64,000 bases of DNA, taken from contig CAWCAJ010000001.1 of NCBI GenBank assembly GCA_963793465.1, forward strand, positions 620,001 through 684,000, in the 5' to 3' direction. Source of the DNA: CAJQPP01 sp963793465 (lineage in GTDB: Bacteria > Planctomycetota > Planctomycetia > Pirellulales > Pirellulaceae). The notes under the pieces are model-generated. The model was not told the origin of the DNA, ran no database searches, and saw only the letters and a program-made list of their open reading frames with translations. Below, in pieces: positions 45,925-55,231 of this stretch. Position 1 is the stretch's first letter. The number at the start of each line of letters is the position of its first letter. A program made the translations under genes and the position numbers.

Positions 45925-46195
45925 TGACTGGCAGAGTTAAGCCGGTGGCCATCGGGTCGATGGATGGAATCGGAAGCGGCTATCTTACCGCCATTTGCAA
46001 GACCTGAAAATCTCAATCATCAGTTCGAACACGACCCGCATATCCGTCAATCCCTGCGGTCTGGTGAAGGGTTGCTGGCTGGGAGATCGATACGAATCAT
46101 AACGCCATGGGACGCCGCGAAGCGGCGGTTTAACCCTGCGGCCCCCTTACCACGGACCATCCTTACTGGCAGATCGAGCAGAACCAGGGATCACC

Positions 46196-46621
46196 ATGAT
46201 GTCCAAACTTTCATCGATGACCATCGGACTCGTACTCATTTTCCTGGGTATCCAGTTGACCATGGTCAAGTCCTACCTGCTGACACCCACTGCCACGGGA
46301 ATGATTCAGGAAGACATCGACGCCTTGAACCGCGGCGGAGCAATGGCGGCAAAAGAAGAGAGTATGTTCAGTGGCATTTTTGGATCCGCTCCGTCGGCCA
46401 GCAGCCCGCCAGCTTCCTCAGGACAATCCTGGCCCTACTACCAATCCGGAAATACCAACACCGGCAGCGGCAGCTTTCAAAATTCTTCATGGGGCGGCGG
46501 ATCGTCTGATGGCAAGTGGATTGGTCCTGGCAAACGCATGGCCCCTCCGCGGTGGGTGAAATGGCCTCCCCTCTTCCTGGGCCTGGTGTTTTTCCTGCAT
46601 GGACTGGCGTTGCGTCGCTAG
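46196..46621 (+). CDS. Small hypothetical membrane protein with two helices
   Basis: A 141-residue protein with a membrane helix near each end (MTIGLVLIFLGIQLTMV and PPLFLGLVFFLHGLALRR) joined by a Ser/Gly-rich, low-complexity loop (SAPSASSPPASSGQSW). No family recognised. The upstream 270 bases are shared with the divergent Aas-like gene and contain a GC-rich hairpin at 46113-46127. Repeat A2 starts directly behind the gene. Confidence 0.6.
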   Translation: MMSKLSSMTIGLVLIFLGIQLTMVKSYLLTPTATGMIQEDIDALNRGGAMAAKEESMFSGIFGSAPSASSPPASSGQSWPYYQSGNTNTGSGSFQNSSWGGGSSDGKWIGPGKRMAPPRWVKWPPLFLGLVFFLHGLALRR

Positions 46622-47002
46622 TAGCCTGTCCGATGGCCTGTCAGATCTGAATTGAAAGGACAGCGCTGGATTCGCAACGACACTGCTGGGCAAGCCAGCC
46701 GTGGCACCCGTCAGATCAACCTCGCCCGACGACGAGTCGGATTCGCGCCGGCTGTGGACACCGACCCGGGGCGGGATCGCGGTCGCGGGACCCCCGGGTG
46801 CTGCATCCGGGCCAAGAAATTGGGGCGGAAAGATTTACTTCCGCCTCCCTGAAAAGTAGAATCGGTGCCTGAGAGACAAAGAGGCAGCATCCCACGACCG
46901 TGTGCCAACCAGCATGGCGCACGGCCCTACCACACGGCCTGGTCAAGCGAGGGCGGAGACGCCGCGTCAACCAGGTGCTTGCCACTTCAAGAAGGGGGAG
47001 AA
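46622..47002. other. Intergenic region with repeat A2, about 380 bases
   Basis: The first 105 bases are repeat A2. The remainder is the upstream region of the ECF sigma gene and holds no gene I can support. Confidence 0.6.
46623..46727 (+). repeat. Dispersed repeat family A, copy A2
   Basis: CAGATCTGAATTGAAAGGA, GCTGGATTCGCAACGACACT and GGCAAGCC are conserved, and GTCAGATCAACC closes the inner inverted repeat. One arm of the central hairpin has a single mismatch (GCAGTG to GCCGTG), shared with A3. The outer inverted repeat is decayed. It starts at the gene's stop codon. Confidence 0.8.
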
Positions 47003-47590
47003 GTGACGTCCAACGACCTGGTTGCGGATATCCAAGCCGCAACAAATGGAGATCCAACAGCCTGGGAGCGGCTATTGGAAACCTACCGCCCGGCTTTGGA
47101 GGCCTGGGCGTCGAACTTCTCAACCGAAGGCGAAATGAGCCACCGCGATCTGATCCAGGAAGCCTGGCTGCAGATCTGGAAGGGGCTTGGTTCCTTTCGC
47201 GGTGTCGACGATGCGGAACATGTCGGACCCGTGTTCTTTCGCTGGCTGAAAGTCACCGCCCGCAATGCCATGCTGACGACGGTCAAGCACCGCCAGGCAC
47301 AATGCCGGTCACCCGATCAACCGGTGATGGGCAATGGCCATTGGAACCTGCCGGACGATGCCATGAAAACACCGAGTTCGATCGTCGCCTTGGACGAGGA
47401 AATCGTCAGAATGCGGATCGCCTTGAGTGAATTGCCGGACCCCCTGGATCGCCAGATCTTCAGCATGGTGACCGATGACGGTTTCTCGTTACGACTGATC
47501 TCCGATTTGTTGGGCCGCGACTATTCCACGATTCGAAGACGTTTTCACCTGGGCCTGGGAACGTTGGAACACTTGCTGAACCCTCCCTGA
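47003..47590 (+). CDS. ECF-type RNA polymerase sigma factor
   Basis: From GTG 47003, with a strong GGGGGAG 6 bases upstream, the product is 195 residues. It has sigma region 2 (AWERLLETYRPALEAWA and SHRDLIQEAWLQIWKGLGSF) and region 4 (LPDPLDRQIFSMVTDDGFSL, RLISDLLGRDYSTIRRRFH). The target promoters are unknown. No anti-sigma gene is directly adjacent, but a STAS protein and an RsbW-type kinase follow within 700 bases, and may form a separate switch. Confidence 0.85.
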   Translation: MTSNDLVADIQAATNGDPTAWERLLETYRPALEAWASNFSTEGEMSHRDLIQEAWLQIWKGLGSFRGVDDAEHVGPVFFRWLKVTARNAMLTTVKHRQAQCRSPDQPVMGNGHWNLPDDAMKTPSSIVALDEEIVRMRIALSELPDPLDRQIFSMVTDDGFSLRLISDLLGRDYSTIRRRFHLGLGTLEHLLNPP

Positions 47591-47853
47591 TGGCCGCAGC
47601 CCCGGGCTCCCAACCGCTGACGGACGCGGCCAGACGCAAAAACCCGATCATGACTGTGGAAGTCTGGAGAGTTGGCGTCGACGTTTCCGGCAAAAAGCTC
47701 AAGGAACCGGACGGCTTGCCTGCCCGTTTGGCAGCCGTTTGGGCAGCCGATTTGACAGGCGTGGGCGGCGGCTTATCATTAAGCCTGAGATCACAATCGT
47801 GACTTGTCGCTATCGGCATTCCTGCCCGAACTGTAGAAAAGTGAGCTGACCCC

Positions 47854-48210
47854 ATGTCGGATTTCAAGTGCATCGAACTTTTGAAAAAGCACGATATTGC
47901 AGTTGTTAAACTGGTCGATGACAAGGTGACTGACGCGGAACGGATCGCCGAACTTGGTGAAGAGTTGATGACGCTGGCCAAGCCTGACGGTCGCCGCGTA
48001 GTGATCAATATGGACAACGTCCGTTTTCTCAGCAGTTCCGCAATCAACAAGCTCATCGTGCTGGAACGCCGACTGGCCAGCAATGGCGGGAACCTGAAGC
48101 TCTCGAATTTGCGACCCGAGGTCGAAGAAGTCTTCAACATCACCCAGCTGCACTCTGTGTTTGATATCCGCGGCGATGAGGAAGAGGCCTTGAGCGCTTT
48201 TGGCCAATGA
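47854..48210 (+). CDS. STAS-domain anti-sigma factor antagonist
   Basis: The 118-residue product is a single STAS domain (VVINMDNVRFLSSSAINKL). Ser61 occupies the place of the phosphorylated Ser of SpoIIAA/RsbV, although the preceding Asp is replaced by Ser. Such proteins release a sigma factor by binding its kinase/anti-sigma partner. The next gene is an RsbW-type kinase. Confidence 0.88.
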   Translation: MSDFKCIELLKKHDIAVVKLVDDKVTDAERIAELGEELMTLAKPDGRRVVINMDNVRFLSSSAINKLIVLERRLASNGGNLKLSNLRPEVEEVFNITQLHSVFDIRGDEEEALSAFGQ

Positions 48211-48271
48211 GCCCTGCCAGGTTGTACCCGCTATTCAGCAACTTTTCGTCGCGCTCTTTCTATCGGTTCAC

Positions 48272-48712
48272 ATGCAACCCTTCATGACCAATACGGCAAC
48301 CTGGAATTACGATGAATGGATCCCCAGCGACACCGCCCTGGGCAACAAGGTGGTGTTGCTGATCGTGGAAAACATGCAGCGTATCGGTTGGCCAGAGAAC
48401 GACATGTTTGGTGTGCACATGGCGCTGGAAGAGGCCATCATCAACGCCATCAAACACGGGAACCTGCGGGACCCGGCCAAGCAGGTGCACGTCATCGTGC
48501 AGGCGACGCTGCAGGATTTCTATTTGCAGGTGACGGATCAGGGAGACGGTTTTGATCCGGACGCCGTACCCGACTGTACGGCGGATGAAAATCTGGAGTT
48601 GGGTTCCGGTCGCGGGTTGTTGTTGATGCGTCACTACATGGACGAGGTCAAATACAATGAGACCGGCAATCAGCTGGAGATTCGAAAAAAGCGTGGACCG
48701 TCCGACAATTGA
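48272..48712 (+). CDS. RsbW-like serine-protein kinase (HATPase_c_2)
   Basis: The product has the N box HMALEEAIINAIKHGN, the G1 box VTDQGDGFDPD and the G2 region GSGRGLLLMRHYMDEV, the signature of anti-sigma kinases. Length is 146 residues from ATG 48272; a TTG start overlapping the STAS gene is possible. With the STAS antagonist it would make a partner-switch pair controlling a sigma factor, plausibly the ECF-type gene upstream, but ECF factors are not the usual target of this switch. Confidence 0.85.
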   Translation: MQPFMTNTATWNYDEWIPSDTALGNKVVLLIVENMQRIGWPENDMFGVHMALEEAIINAIKHGNLRDPAKQVHVIVQATLQDFYLQVTDQGDGFDPDAVPDCTADENLELGSGRGLLLMRHYMDEVKYNETGNQLEIRKKRGPSDN

Positions 48713-48723
48713 CCGGTAGCTCG

Positions 48724-50106
48724 ATGGCAACTTTTTCCCGTTGCCTTTCTGAAGATGCCCGCGACATCTGGTTCGCCGGCGTTGCCGCAGCCCATGGCGG
48801 GCGTCGGGTTCGTCAAGCGCTGGCATGGGACGGCGACACACTCATCATCGGCCAGTCACGATTTCCGATTTCTGGCCTGCGATCGATCCTGATCGTGGGT
48901 GCCGGAAAAGCCGCAGCCGCCATGACCGAGGGAACGCTGCAATCGCTTCAGGAAAAATGCGCCCGACATGCGATCCCCATCCATGGGCAAATCCATGTAC
49001 CCCAAACCCATGATGTCGCTCCTCCGTACCAGGCCTGCATTGATGTGCGGCCCGTGCGTTCCCAGGCTTCCAATCTGCCCACAACCCAGGCAGTGCAAGC
49101 CACGCTCAGAATGCGGGAGCTGTTACGGAACATGCCTCCCGGTGAGCTGTGCATCGCCCTGATCTCCGGAGGTGGCTCCGCACTGCTTTGCCAACCCGTA
49201 AGCCAGGTACCCCTGGCGGATCAAGTCGCCACGATCCGGGTTCTGTCGGACAACGGCGCCGATATTCGTCAACTGAACACGGTCCGCGGCTGCCTCGATC
49301 AAATCAAATCTGGTGGCCTGGCCAGGGCTTGCCGTGGCGAAATGGTGGCGTTGGTGCTTTCCGATGTGATTGGCGACGACCTGGCTGCGATCGCATCGGG
49401 TCCCACCTGGCGCAGCCCTGCCAGGTTTGACCTGGCGCGTCAGGTAATTGCAGACTGGGACCCTGACCAGCGGATTCCAGCCGCTGTGCGTGACTTCTTA
49501 CGCCAGGCAAGCCGCCGCGTCGCTCCACCAACCGAGCCCACACAAAAGCAGCCTAGCGTGCCGCATACGGTGATCGGTAATACGGCTACCGCGGTGCAAG
49601 GCGCTGTTGCGCGGGCTCGAGCATTGGGCTATGACGTCATCCAGGAAGTCGCCCGTCCGCCGGAATCCCTGCCATCGAAAGCCGCGGAACTGGTCAACCG
49701 GCTGGTTGGATGCCAAAGACCTACCTGCCTGATTTCGGGTGGAGAACCGGTCATGCCACTGCTGCCGGCCGAGCGGCGGGGCCGCGGCGGCCGCAACCTG
49801 CAGTTGGTACTGAGCTCCCTGCGTCATTGGGTCCGCATTCCCGCCGCCAAGGGTCAGGCCTTCTGTTGGCTGTCGGGGGGCACCGACGGCGAGGACGGGA
49901 ACCTGTCGGTGGCGGGTGGATGGTGTGACCTGCAGACGCTCAAGCGGGTTCAACAACACTCGGCACCCTGGTCCGACTATCTGGATCGGCAGGATGCTGG
50001 CACGTTATTGGAGGCCACGGACAACCTGTTAATCGCTCCGCAGACCCATACGAACGTCTGCGACTTGCGTGTTTACATCCATGCTGGCAATCATGCAGCA
50101 ACCTGA
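48724..50106 (+). CDS. Glycerate 2-kinase (GckA/MOFRL family)
   Basis: The 460-residue product has the DUF4147 N-terminal part (ILIVGAGKAAAAMTEGTL, CIALISGGGSALLCQP, LNTVRGCLDQIKSGGLA) and the C-terminal MOFRL domain (CLISGGEPVMPLL, FCWLSGGTDGEDGN). It phosphorylates D-glycerate to 2-phosphoglycerate. The ATG at 48724 is preferred; the first codon follows the RsbW-like stop closely, so the three genes may be one operon. Pyruvate phosphate dikinase is the next gene, a possible metabolic link through phosphoenolpyruvate. Confidence 0.9.
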   Translation: MATFSRCLSEDARDIWFAGVAAAHGGRRVRQALAWDGDTLIIGQSRFPISGLRSILIVGAGKAAAAMTEGTLQSLQEKCARHAIPIHGQIHVPQTHDVAPPYQACIDVRPVRSQASNLPTTQAVQATLRMRELLRNMPPGELCIALISGGGSALLCQPVSQVPLADQVATIRVLSDNGADIRQLNTVRGCLDQIKSGGLARACRGEMVALVLSDVIGDDLAAIASGPTWRSPARFDLARQVIADWDPDQRIPAAVRDFLRQASRRVAPPTEPTQKQPSVPHTVIGNTATAVQGAVARARALGYDVIQEVARPPESLPSKAAELVNRLVGCQRPTCLISGGEPVMPLLPAERRGRGGRNLQLVLSSLRHWVRIPAAKGQAFCWLSGGTDGEDGNLSVAGGWCDLQTLKRVQQHSAPWSDYLDRQDAGTLLEATDNLLIAPQTHTNVCDLRVYIHAGNHAAT

Positions 50107-50413
50107 CTCGTGAACTCGGGCTGACGAGAATCGAGCATGCGTTTGCTTTAAGCCACGACCCACTTTTTGGGCCGTGTCTTTAAAGACGAGTCGAGGTATC
50201 CCCCCTTAAGCAGGTTTTGGGGTGAACGATTCCCCAATAGCCTTTTGCCTTAGCCTCGTGCGATCAGGGGCCAGGTTGTACAATTGCAGGGAATGCAAAT
50301 TCACATGGCATGCGACTCATTGAAAGTCGGCATCCGGGGACAACAGGGCATGTACGTCCGGCTCCCTCAGGCGGCTTCTGATCAACTCATATACCAAAAA
50401 AGGAACGGTTCCG
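50107..50413. other. Intergenic region, 307 bases, with two dyads
   Basis: It has a 12-base palindrome GTCTTTAAAGAC (50176-50187) and a hairpin TTGGGG-N9-CCCCAA (50217-50237). Neither is followed by T residues. No gene is seen. Confidence 0.5.
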
Positions 50414-53125
50414 ATGGCACCAGCAACCACGGCCAAGAAAAAGACCAAACGTTCGGCAGGCAGTAATGGCACAGCCAAGAAACCAGCGGTCTCGAAGATG
50501 ATCTACTATTTCGGCCAGACCAAAACCGAAGGACGTGGCGTCAGCAAGACGATCCTGGGAGGCAAGGGAGCCAACTTGGCCGAAATGACTGGCATTGGAC
50601 TTCCGGTACCTCCCGGATTCACCATCACCACAGAAGTCTGTGACGCCTATTACCAGGGTCACAAAAAAATGCCACCCGCACTGATGGACGGAGTCCGCAA
50701 GAACGTAGCCATCCTGGAAAAGGAATTGGGCAAGTCGTTTGGCGATGCTACCAATCCGTTGCTGGTCTCGGTACGTTCCGGGGCAGCCGTATCCATGCCG
50801 GGAATGATGGATACGGTCCTGAATCTGGGTCTGACTGACCAAACCGTCGAAGGATTGGCGTCTGCCACCGACAACAAGCGATTCGCTTACGACGCCTACC
50901 GGCGTCTGATCAACATGTATGGCAATGTGGTGATGGACATCAACCACCACATCTTCGAGGACGAATTCGAGAAAATCAAACGCAAGTATAAAGTCAAGAA
51001 CGATAACGACGTACCCGCGGAAGGCATGCACGACCTGTGTGACGCCTACAAGGCCGTGTTCCGCAAATATTCGGGCAAGCCCTTTCCTCAGGACCCCCTG
51101 CAACAGCTGGAACTGGCCATCGAAGCCGTGTTCAAAAGCTGGCAGACACCGCGGGCAATCAAGTATCGACAACTGGAAGGGATCCGGGGCCTGCTGGGAA
51201 CGGCCGTCAATGTACAGTCCATGGCCTATGGCAACATGGGTGACGACTCCGGTACGGGCGTGGCCTTCACTCGTGACCCTTCCACCGGCAAAAACGATTT
51301 TTACGGTGAGTTTCTGGTCAACGCCCAGGGTGAGGACGTGGTGGCCGGGATCCGCACCCCCCTGCCATTCAGCGAAATGCCCAAATGGAATAAAGCGGTT
51401 CACAAGCAACTGCTGACCATCAAAAAGACCCTGGAAGATCACTACGGCGACATGCAGGACATCGAGTTCACGATTGAGCGTGGCAAGCTGTTCATGTTGC
51501 AAACCCGCACGGGCAAACGCACCGGTGCGGCCGCAGTCAAGATCGCCTGCGACATGGTCAAGGAAAAATTGATTACGCGTGAGGAAGCCATCATGCGAAT
51601 CCCTGCCGATCACTTGACGCAACTGCTGTTGCCCGGTTTTGATCCTGCGGCCCGCAAGTCTGCCTCGGCTCTGACGACCGGTTTGCCGGCTTCACCGGGT
51701 GCCGCCGTCGGCAAGCTGGCCTTTACGGCTGAAGAGGCCGTGGAACGAACGGCCGCCGGCGAATCGGTGCTGTTGGTACGAACGGAAACCAGCCCCGAAG
51801 ACATCGATGGCATGCATTGCGCCGCGGGAATCCTGACCAGTACCGGTGGGATGACCAGTCATGCCGCCGTGGTGGCACGGGGTTGGGGACGCTGCTGCGT
51901 GGCTGGCGCCGGCGAGATCGAGATCAATCAAAAAGGGCGGAAAGCCCGCATCAAGGGCAAGGTCCTGACGCACAAAGACACCTTGTCGATCGACGGATCC
52001 ACGGGAGAAGTTTTTCTGGGCGAGTTGGCAACGGTCCAACCCAAACTATCGGGCGACTTCTCCACAGTGATGAAATGGTCGGACAGCTACCGAACATTGA
52101 AAATCCGTACCAATGCGGATACCCCGGCCGACGCCAAGAAAGCCCGCGAGTTCGGTGCCGAAGGGATTGGACTCTGCCGAACGGAGCATATGTTCTTTGA
52201 AGAGGGTCGCATCAATGTGATGCGGGAAATGATCCTGGCCGAGGATGAGGAGGCCCGCCGCGCGGCCTTGAAGAAACTGCTGCCCTTCCAGCGGCGTGAC
52301 TTCGAAGGCATTTTCAAGGCCATGCATGGAATGCCGGTGACCGTGCGACTGCTGGATCCCCCGCTACACGAGTTCTTGCCTCATGAACCCAATGCCCAGA
52401 AGGAGCTGGCCGAGCAATTGGGCGTTTCCGTGTCGCAAATCAAGCGACGTGTCAAGCAACTGCACGAAATGAACCCCATGCTGGGGCACCGCGGGTGTCG
52501 CTTGAGTATCTCCTACCCGGAAATTCTGGAGATGCAGGTGACAGCCATCGTGGAAGCAGAGATCAAGTGCAAGTCAAAAAACATCGACACTGCTGTTGAA
52601 ATCATGATCCCCTTGGTCGGCACCGAACGGGAACTTTCGATCCTGCGTCAATTGACCGAGGAGACCATTGAAAAGGTCTGTCAGGCCAAGAAGTACAGCG
52701 GCAAACTGAAGTTGATCATTGGTACCATGATTGAAATCCCCCGCGCCGCCTTGACTGCCGACAAGGTCGCCGCGTACGCGGACTTCTTCAGCTTTGGCAC
52801 CAACGACCTGACCCAGATGGCCTTTGGTTACAGTCGCGATGATATCTCAGGTTTCCTGCCCGATTACCTGGAGCAGAGGATCCTGCCCGTCGACCCCTTT
52901 GTATCCATCGACCAAACCGGCGTCGGCCAGTTGGTGGAGATGGGAGTGCAAAAAGGCCGGGAATGCAAACCGGAACTGAAGATCGGCATTTGCGGAGAAC
53001 ACGGTGGCGATCCGGATTCCATTGACTTCTGTCATCGTGTCGGTCTGGACTATGTCAGTTGCTCCCCCTACCGGGTACCGATCGCGCGGCTGGCAGCCGC
53101 CCAGGCAGCCCTGCGGAACAAGTAA
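50414..53125 (+). CDS. ppdK: Pyruvate, phosphate dikinase
   Basis: The 903-residue product has the nucleotide-binding domain (ILGGKGANLAEMTGIGLPVP, LLVSVRSGAAVSMPGMMD), the phosphohistidine domain (GGMTSHAAVVARGWG, His483) and the PEP-binding barrel with Cys860 in CGEHGGDP. It interconverts pyruvate, ATP and phosphate with PEP, AMP and pyrophosphate. The N-terminus carries a Lys/Thr/Ala-rich extension of about 28 residues (APATTAKKKTKRSAGSNGTA) that is not part of the family core. It follows the glycerate kinase gene. Confidence 0.97.
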   Translation: MAPATTAKKKTKRSAGSNGTAKKPAVSKMIYYFGQTKTEGRGVSKTILGGKGANLAEMTGIGLPVPPGFTITTEVCDAYYQGHKKMPPALMDGVRKNVAILEKELGKSFGDATNPLLVSVRSGAAVSMPGMMDTVLNLGLTDQTVEGLASATDNKRFAYDAYRRLINMYGNVVMDINHHIFEDEFEKIKRKYKVKNDNDVPAEGMHDLCDAYKAVFRKYSGKPFPQDPLQQLELAIEAVFKSWQTPRAIKYRQLEGIRGLLGTAVNVQSMAYGNMGDDSGTGVAFTRDPSTGKNDFYGEFLVNAQGEDVVAGIRTPLPFSEMPKWNKAVHKQLLTIKKTLEDHYGDMQDIEFTIERGKLFMLQTRTGKRTGAAAVKIACDMVKEKLITREEAIMRIPADHLTQLLLPGFDPAARKSASALTTGLPASPGAAVGKLAFTAEEAVERTAAGESVLLVRTETSPEDIDGMHCAAGILTSTGGMTSHAAVVARGWGRCCVAGAGEIEINQKGRKARIKGKVLTHKDTLSIDGSTGEVFLGELATVQPKLSGDFSTVMKWSDSYRTLKIRTNADTPADAKKAREFGAEGIGLCRTEHMFFEEGRINVMREMILAEDEEARRAALKKLLPFQRRDFEGIFKAMHGMPVTVRLLDPPLHEFLPHEPNAQKELAEQLGVSVSQIKRRVKQLHEMNPMLGHRGCRLSISYPEILEMQVTAIVEAEIKCKSKNIDTAVEIMIPLVGTERELSILRQLTEETIEKVCQAKKYSGKLKLIIGTMIEIPRAALTADKVAAYADFFSFGTNDLTQMAFGYSRDDISGFLPDYLEQRILPVDPFVSIDQTGVGQLVEMGVQKGRECKPELKIGICGEHGGDPDSIDFCHRVGLDYVSCSPYRVPIARLAAAQAALRNK

Positions 53126-53149
53126 AGGACCACCACAGGCCGGCTCGAT

Positions 53150-53173
53150 GAATCCACCCCGCGGGGTGGATTC
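53150..53173. terminator. Perfect 24-base palindrome behind ppdK
   Basis: GAATCCACCCC, GC, GGGGTGGATTC forms an 11-bp stem about 25 bases after the stop. No T run follows on either strand, so it may stabilise the mRNA end or be a weak terminator. Confidence 0.5.
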
Positions 53174-53272
53174 CTGCGTTTCGACCAGCACTGGCCTGAC
53201 GGCGTTGCCTTTGGCGACGACCCGTGTACTATCAATCCAGGAACCCACAAAACCGCTTTAAGGAACCAATGG

Positions 53273-53608
53273 ATGTCAGAAATTATCGAACTGGAAAACC
53301 AGGCAGACGCTTTGAAGGAGCAGGGCAAGTACCAGGAATCGATCGCCAAGTACCAGGAATTGCTCGAGAAAGACCCTGGCTTTGTCCGCGCCCATCTGGC
53401 CCTGTCCGTGCTTTACCATCTCACGGCAGACTACGAAAAGTCGGTGCAACACGGTGAACAGGCCAATCAGCTGGAACCCAATGACCCCTTCAACATCGCG
53501 GCACTGAGCGTCACCTATCAACGTGCTTTGGCGGCCACCGGCGACATGCGGTACAAGGAGAAGGCGGAAGAAATGTTGTTCCGCAACCACGGCTCTCCGA
53601 AGATGTAA
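53273..53608 (+). CDS. Small TPR protein
   Basis: The 111-residue product holds about two TPR units (ALKEQGKYQESIAKYQELLE, then FVRAHLALSVLYHLTADYEK). No signal peptide, so it is probably cytoplasmic. It lies behind ppdK and converges with ndh. No partner can be named. Confidence 0.8.
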   Translation: MSEIIELENQADALKEQGKYQESIAKYQELLEKDPGFVRAHLALSVLYHLTADYEKSVQHGEQANQLEPNDPFNIAALSVTYQRALAATGDMRYKEKAEEMLFRNHGSPKM

Positions 53609-53761
53609 TCAACGACCTTTTTTGAAATTGCGTTTTCCGTCATCGTGCGGCTCCCTGGAGCATATTCCCCAAATCAGGCGTGGCACCCGGATACCTGGCA
53701 GGGGTCCAGCTGTGCGGCCTCTTCCTGTTCGGCGACGACCCATCAAGGCTGGTTGGACTGC

Positions 53762-55006
53762 CTAATCCCGTTTGCCGACAATTAAACGTGCGCCACGGCG
53801 GTAAGTGAGATAGGACCAGGCCCATTGCATGACGACGAAAACCCGGTTGCGGAATCCCGTCAAAAAGTAAATGTGGACGAGCAGCCAGGTAAGCCATGCA
53901 AATCGACCTGTGAACTGCCATTTCCCGGCCAACGCCACGGCCTTGTTACGTCCTATCGTGGCCATGATTCCCTTGTCCACATAGTGAAACTGCTTGCGTG
54001 GTTTTCCGGCCAGTTCGGCGGCGATGGTCTGGGCTACAAACCGACCTTGTTGCACAGCAACGGGGGCCAGACCAGGCAGCGGTCGGCCTCGACTGTCGAG
54101 AGCGTGTGCCTGGTCCCCCAACACGAATACTTCGGGATGTTGGGACAGCGACAGATCACTGCTTACCTTGATGCGTCCCTGGCGATCCGTGTCCAGGTTC
54201 AATGTTTCTCCCAGTGGAGATGCCTTGACTCCGGCGGCCCAGATCACCGTCGCCGTATCGATGCGTTCGTCTCCCACCGTAACCGATGCATCCGTGATTT
54301 CCGATACCCGACTGTTGACCCAGATTTGAACTCCCAGGTTTTCCAGGTCCCTTGTGGCCCGATCGGACAAGGGCTTGGGGAAGGCAGACAGAATCCTGGG
54401 GCCGGCCTCCATCAGAAAAATTCTCGTCGACTTGGCATCGATGGAACGAAAATCCTTTGCCAGCGTATACCGACTCATTTCGCCAATCGCTCCCGCCAGT
54501 TCCACGCCTGTCGGTCCCCCACCGACCACGACAAACGTCAAATGACGCTTGCGAATCTCCAGGCTCTGACTGCGTTCCGCGATTTCGTAGGCCTGCAAGA
54601 TGCGGCGGCGTATTTCCGTCGCATTTTCGATCGTCTTCAGTCCGGGTGCCGCTGCGGCCCACTGATCATTTCCAAAGTAGCAGTCCGTTGCTCCGCAAGC
54701 CAGCACCAGATAGTCGTAGCCGAGGGGGCCGAACTCGGTCTGCACTTGCCGATTCAGGAAATCCACCGCCGTGACTTCCCCTTGCAGTACCTGCGTATTG
54801 CGATAGCGATTGAGAATGCTGCGAATCGGCGCCGCGATGTCGGCCGGACTTAACCCGGCCGTCGCAACCTGGTAAAGCAGGGGTTGGAACAGATGATGGT
54901 TGCGGCGGTCAATCAACGTGATCGCCACTTGCGGGCAACGCCCCAACGACTTCGCCGTGTTCAAACCGGCGAAGCCCCCTCCGACAATCACCACTTTCTT
55001 GCCCAT
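53762..55006 (-). CDS. ndh: Type II NADH dehydrogenase (NDH-2)
   Basis: The 414-residue product has the FAD motif KVVIVGGGFAGLNTAKSL, the second nucleotide motif FVVVGGGPTGVELAGAI and the quinone-site segment PVAVQQGRFVAQTI. It passes electrons from NADH to quinone without pumping protons. Near the C-terminus is a hydrophobic segment (FAWLTWLLVHIYFLTGF) that holds it to the membrane. I start it at ATG 55006, where family similarity begins. Confidence 0.93.
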   Translation of the reverse strand: MGKKVVIVGGGFAGLNTAKSLGRCPQVAITLIDRRNHHLFQPLLYQVATAGLSPADIAAPIRSILNRYRNTQVLQGEVTAVDFLNRQVQTEFGPLGYDYLVLACGATDCYFGNDQWAAAAPGLKTIENATEIRRRILQAYEIAERSQSLEIRKRHLTFVVVGGGPTGVELAGAIGEMSRYTLAKDFRSIDAKSTRIFLMEAGPRILSAFPKPLSDRATRDLENLGVQIWVNSRVSEITDASVTVGDERIDTATVIWAAGVKASPLGETLNLDTDRQGRIKVSSDLSLSQHPEVFVLGDQAHALDSRGRPLPGLAPVAVQQGRFVAQTIAAELAGKPRKQFHYVDKGIMATIGRNKAVALAGKWQFTGRFAWLTWLLVHIYFLTGFRNRVFVVMQWAWSYLTYRRGARLIVGKRD

Positions 55007-55231
55007 GACACTTTCCGTCAACACGCTCAGCTAGGCCACTCCATCGCACACCAAGAGCGACTCTCGAAATAGTTTAGCGTGATTTTGCCGATTCAGCTCG
55101 GCAAAACAAGTACAGCGTTGACTGCACATCTCTGCGACTCGCATCTGGCGGGTTGTAACACAGGAACGCGGCAGTCGACAGACCGTCAGCCGACCGCCGG
55201 CAGGTAGGTGGTCGGGTTTACGCGATTTAGC

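Noticed and set aside
50387..51622. 411-codon frame opposite ppdK
   Set aside because: Shadow of a highly conserved gene with a full set of motifs.
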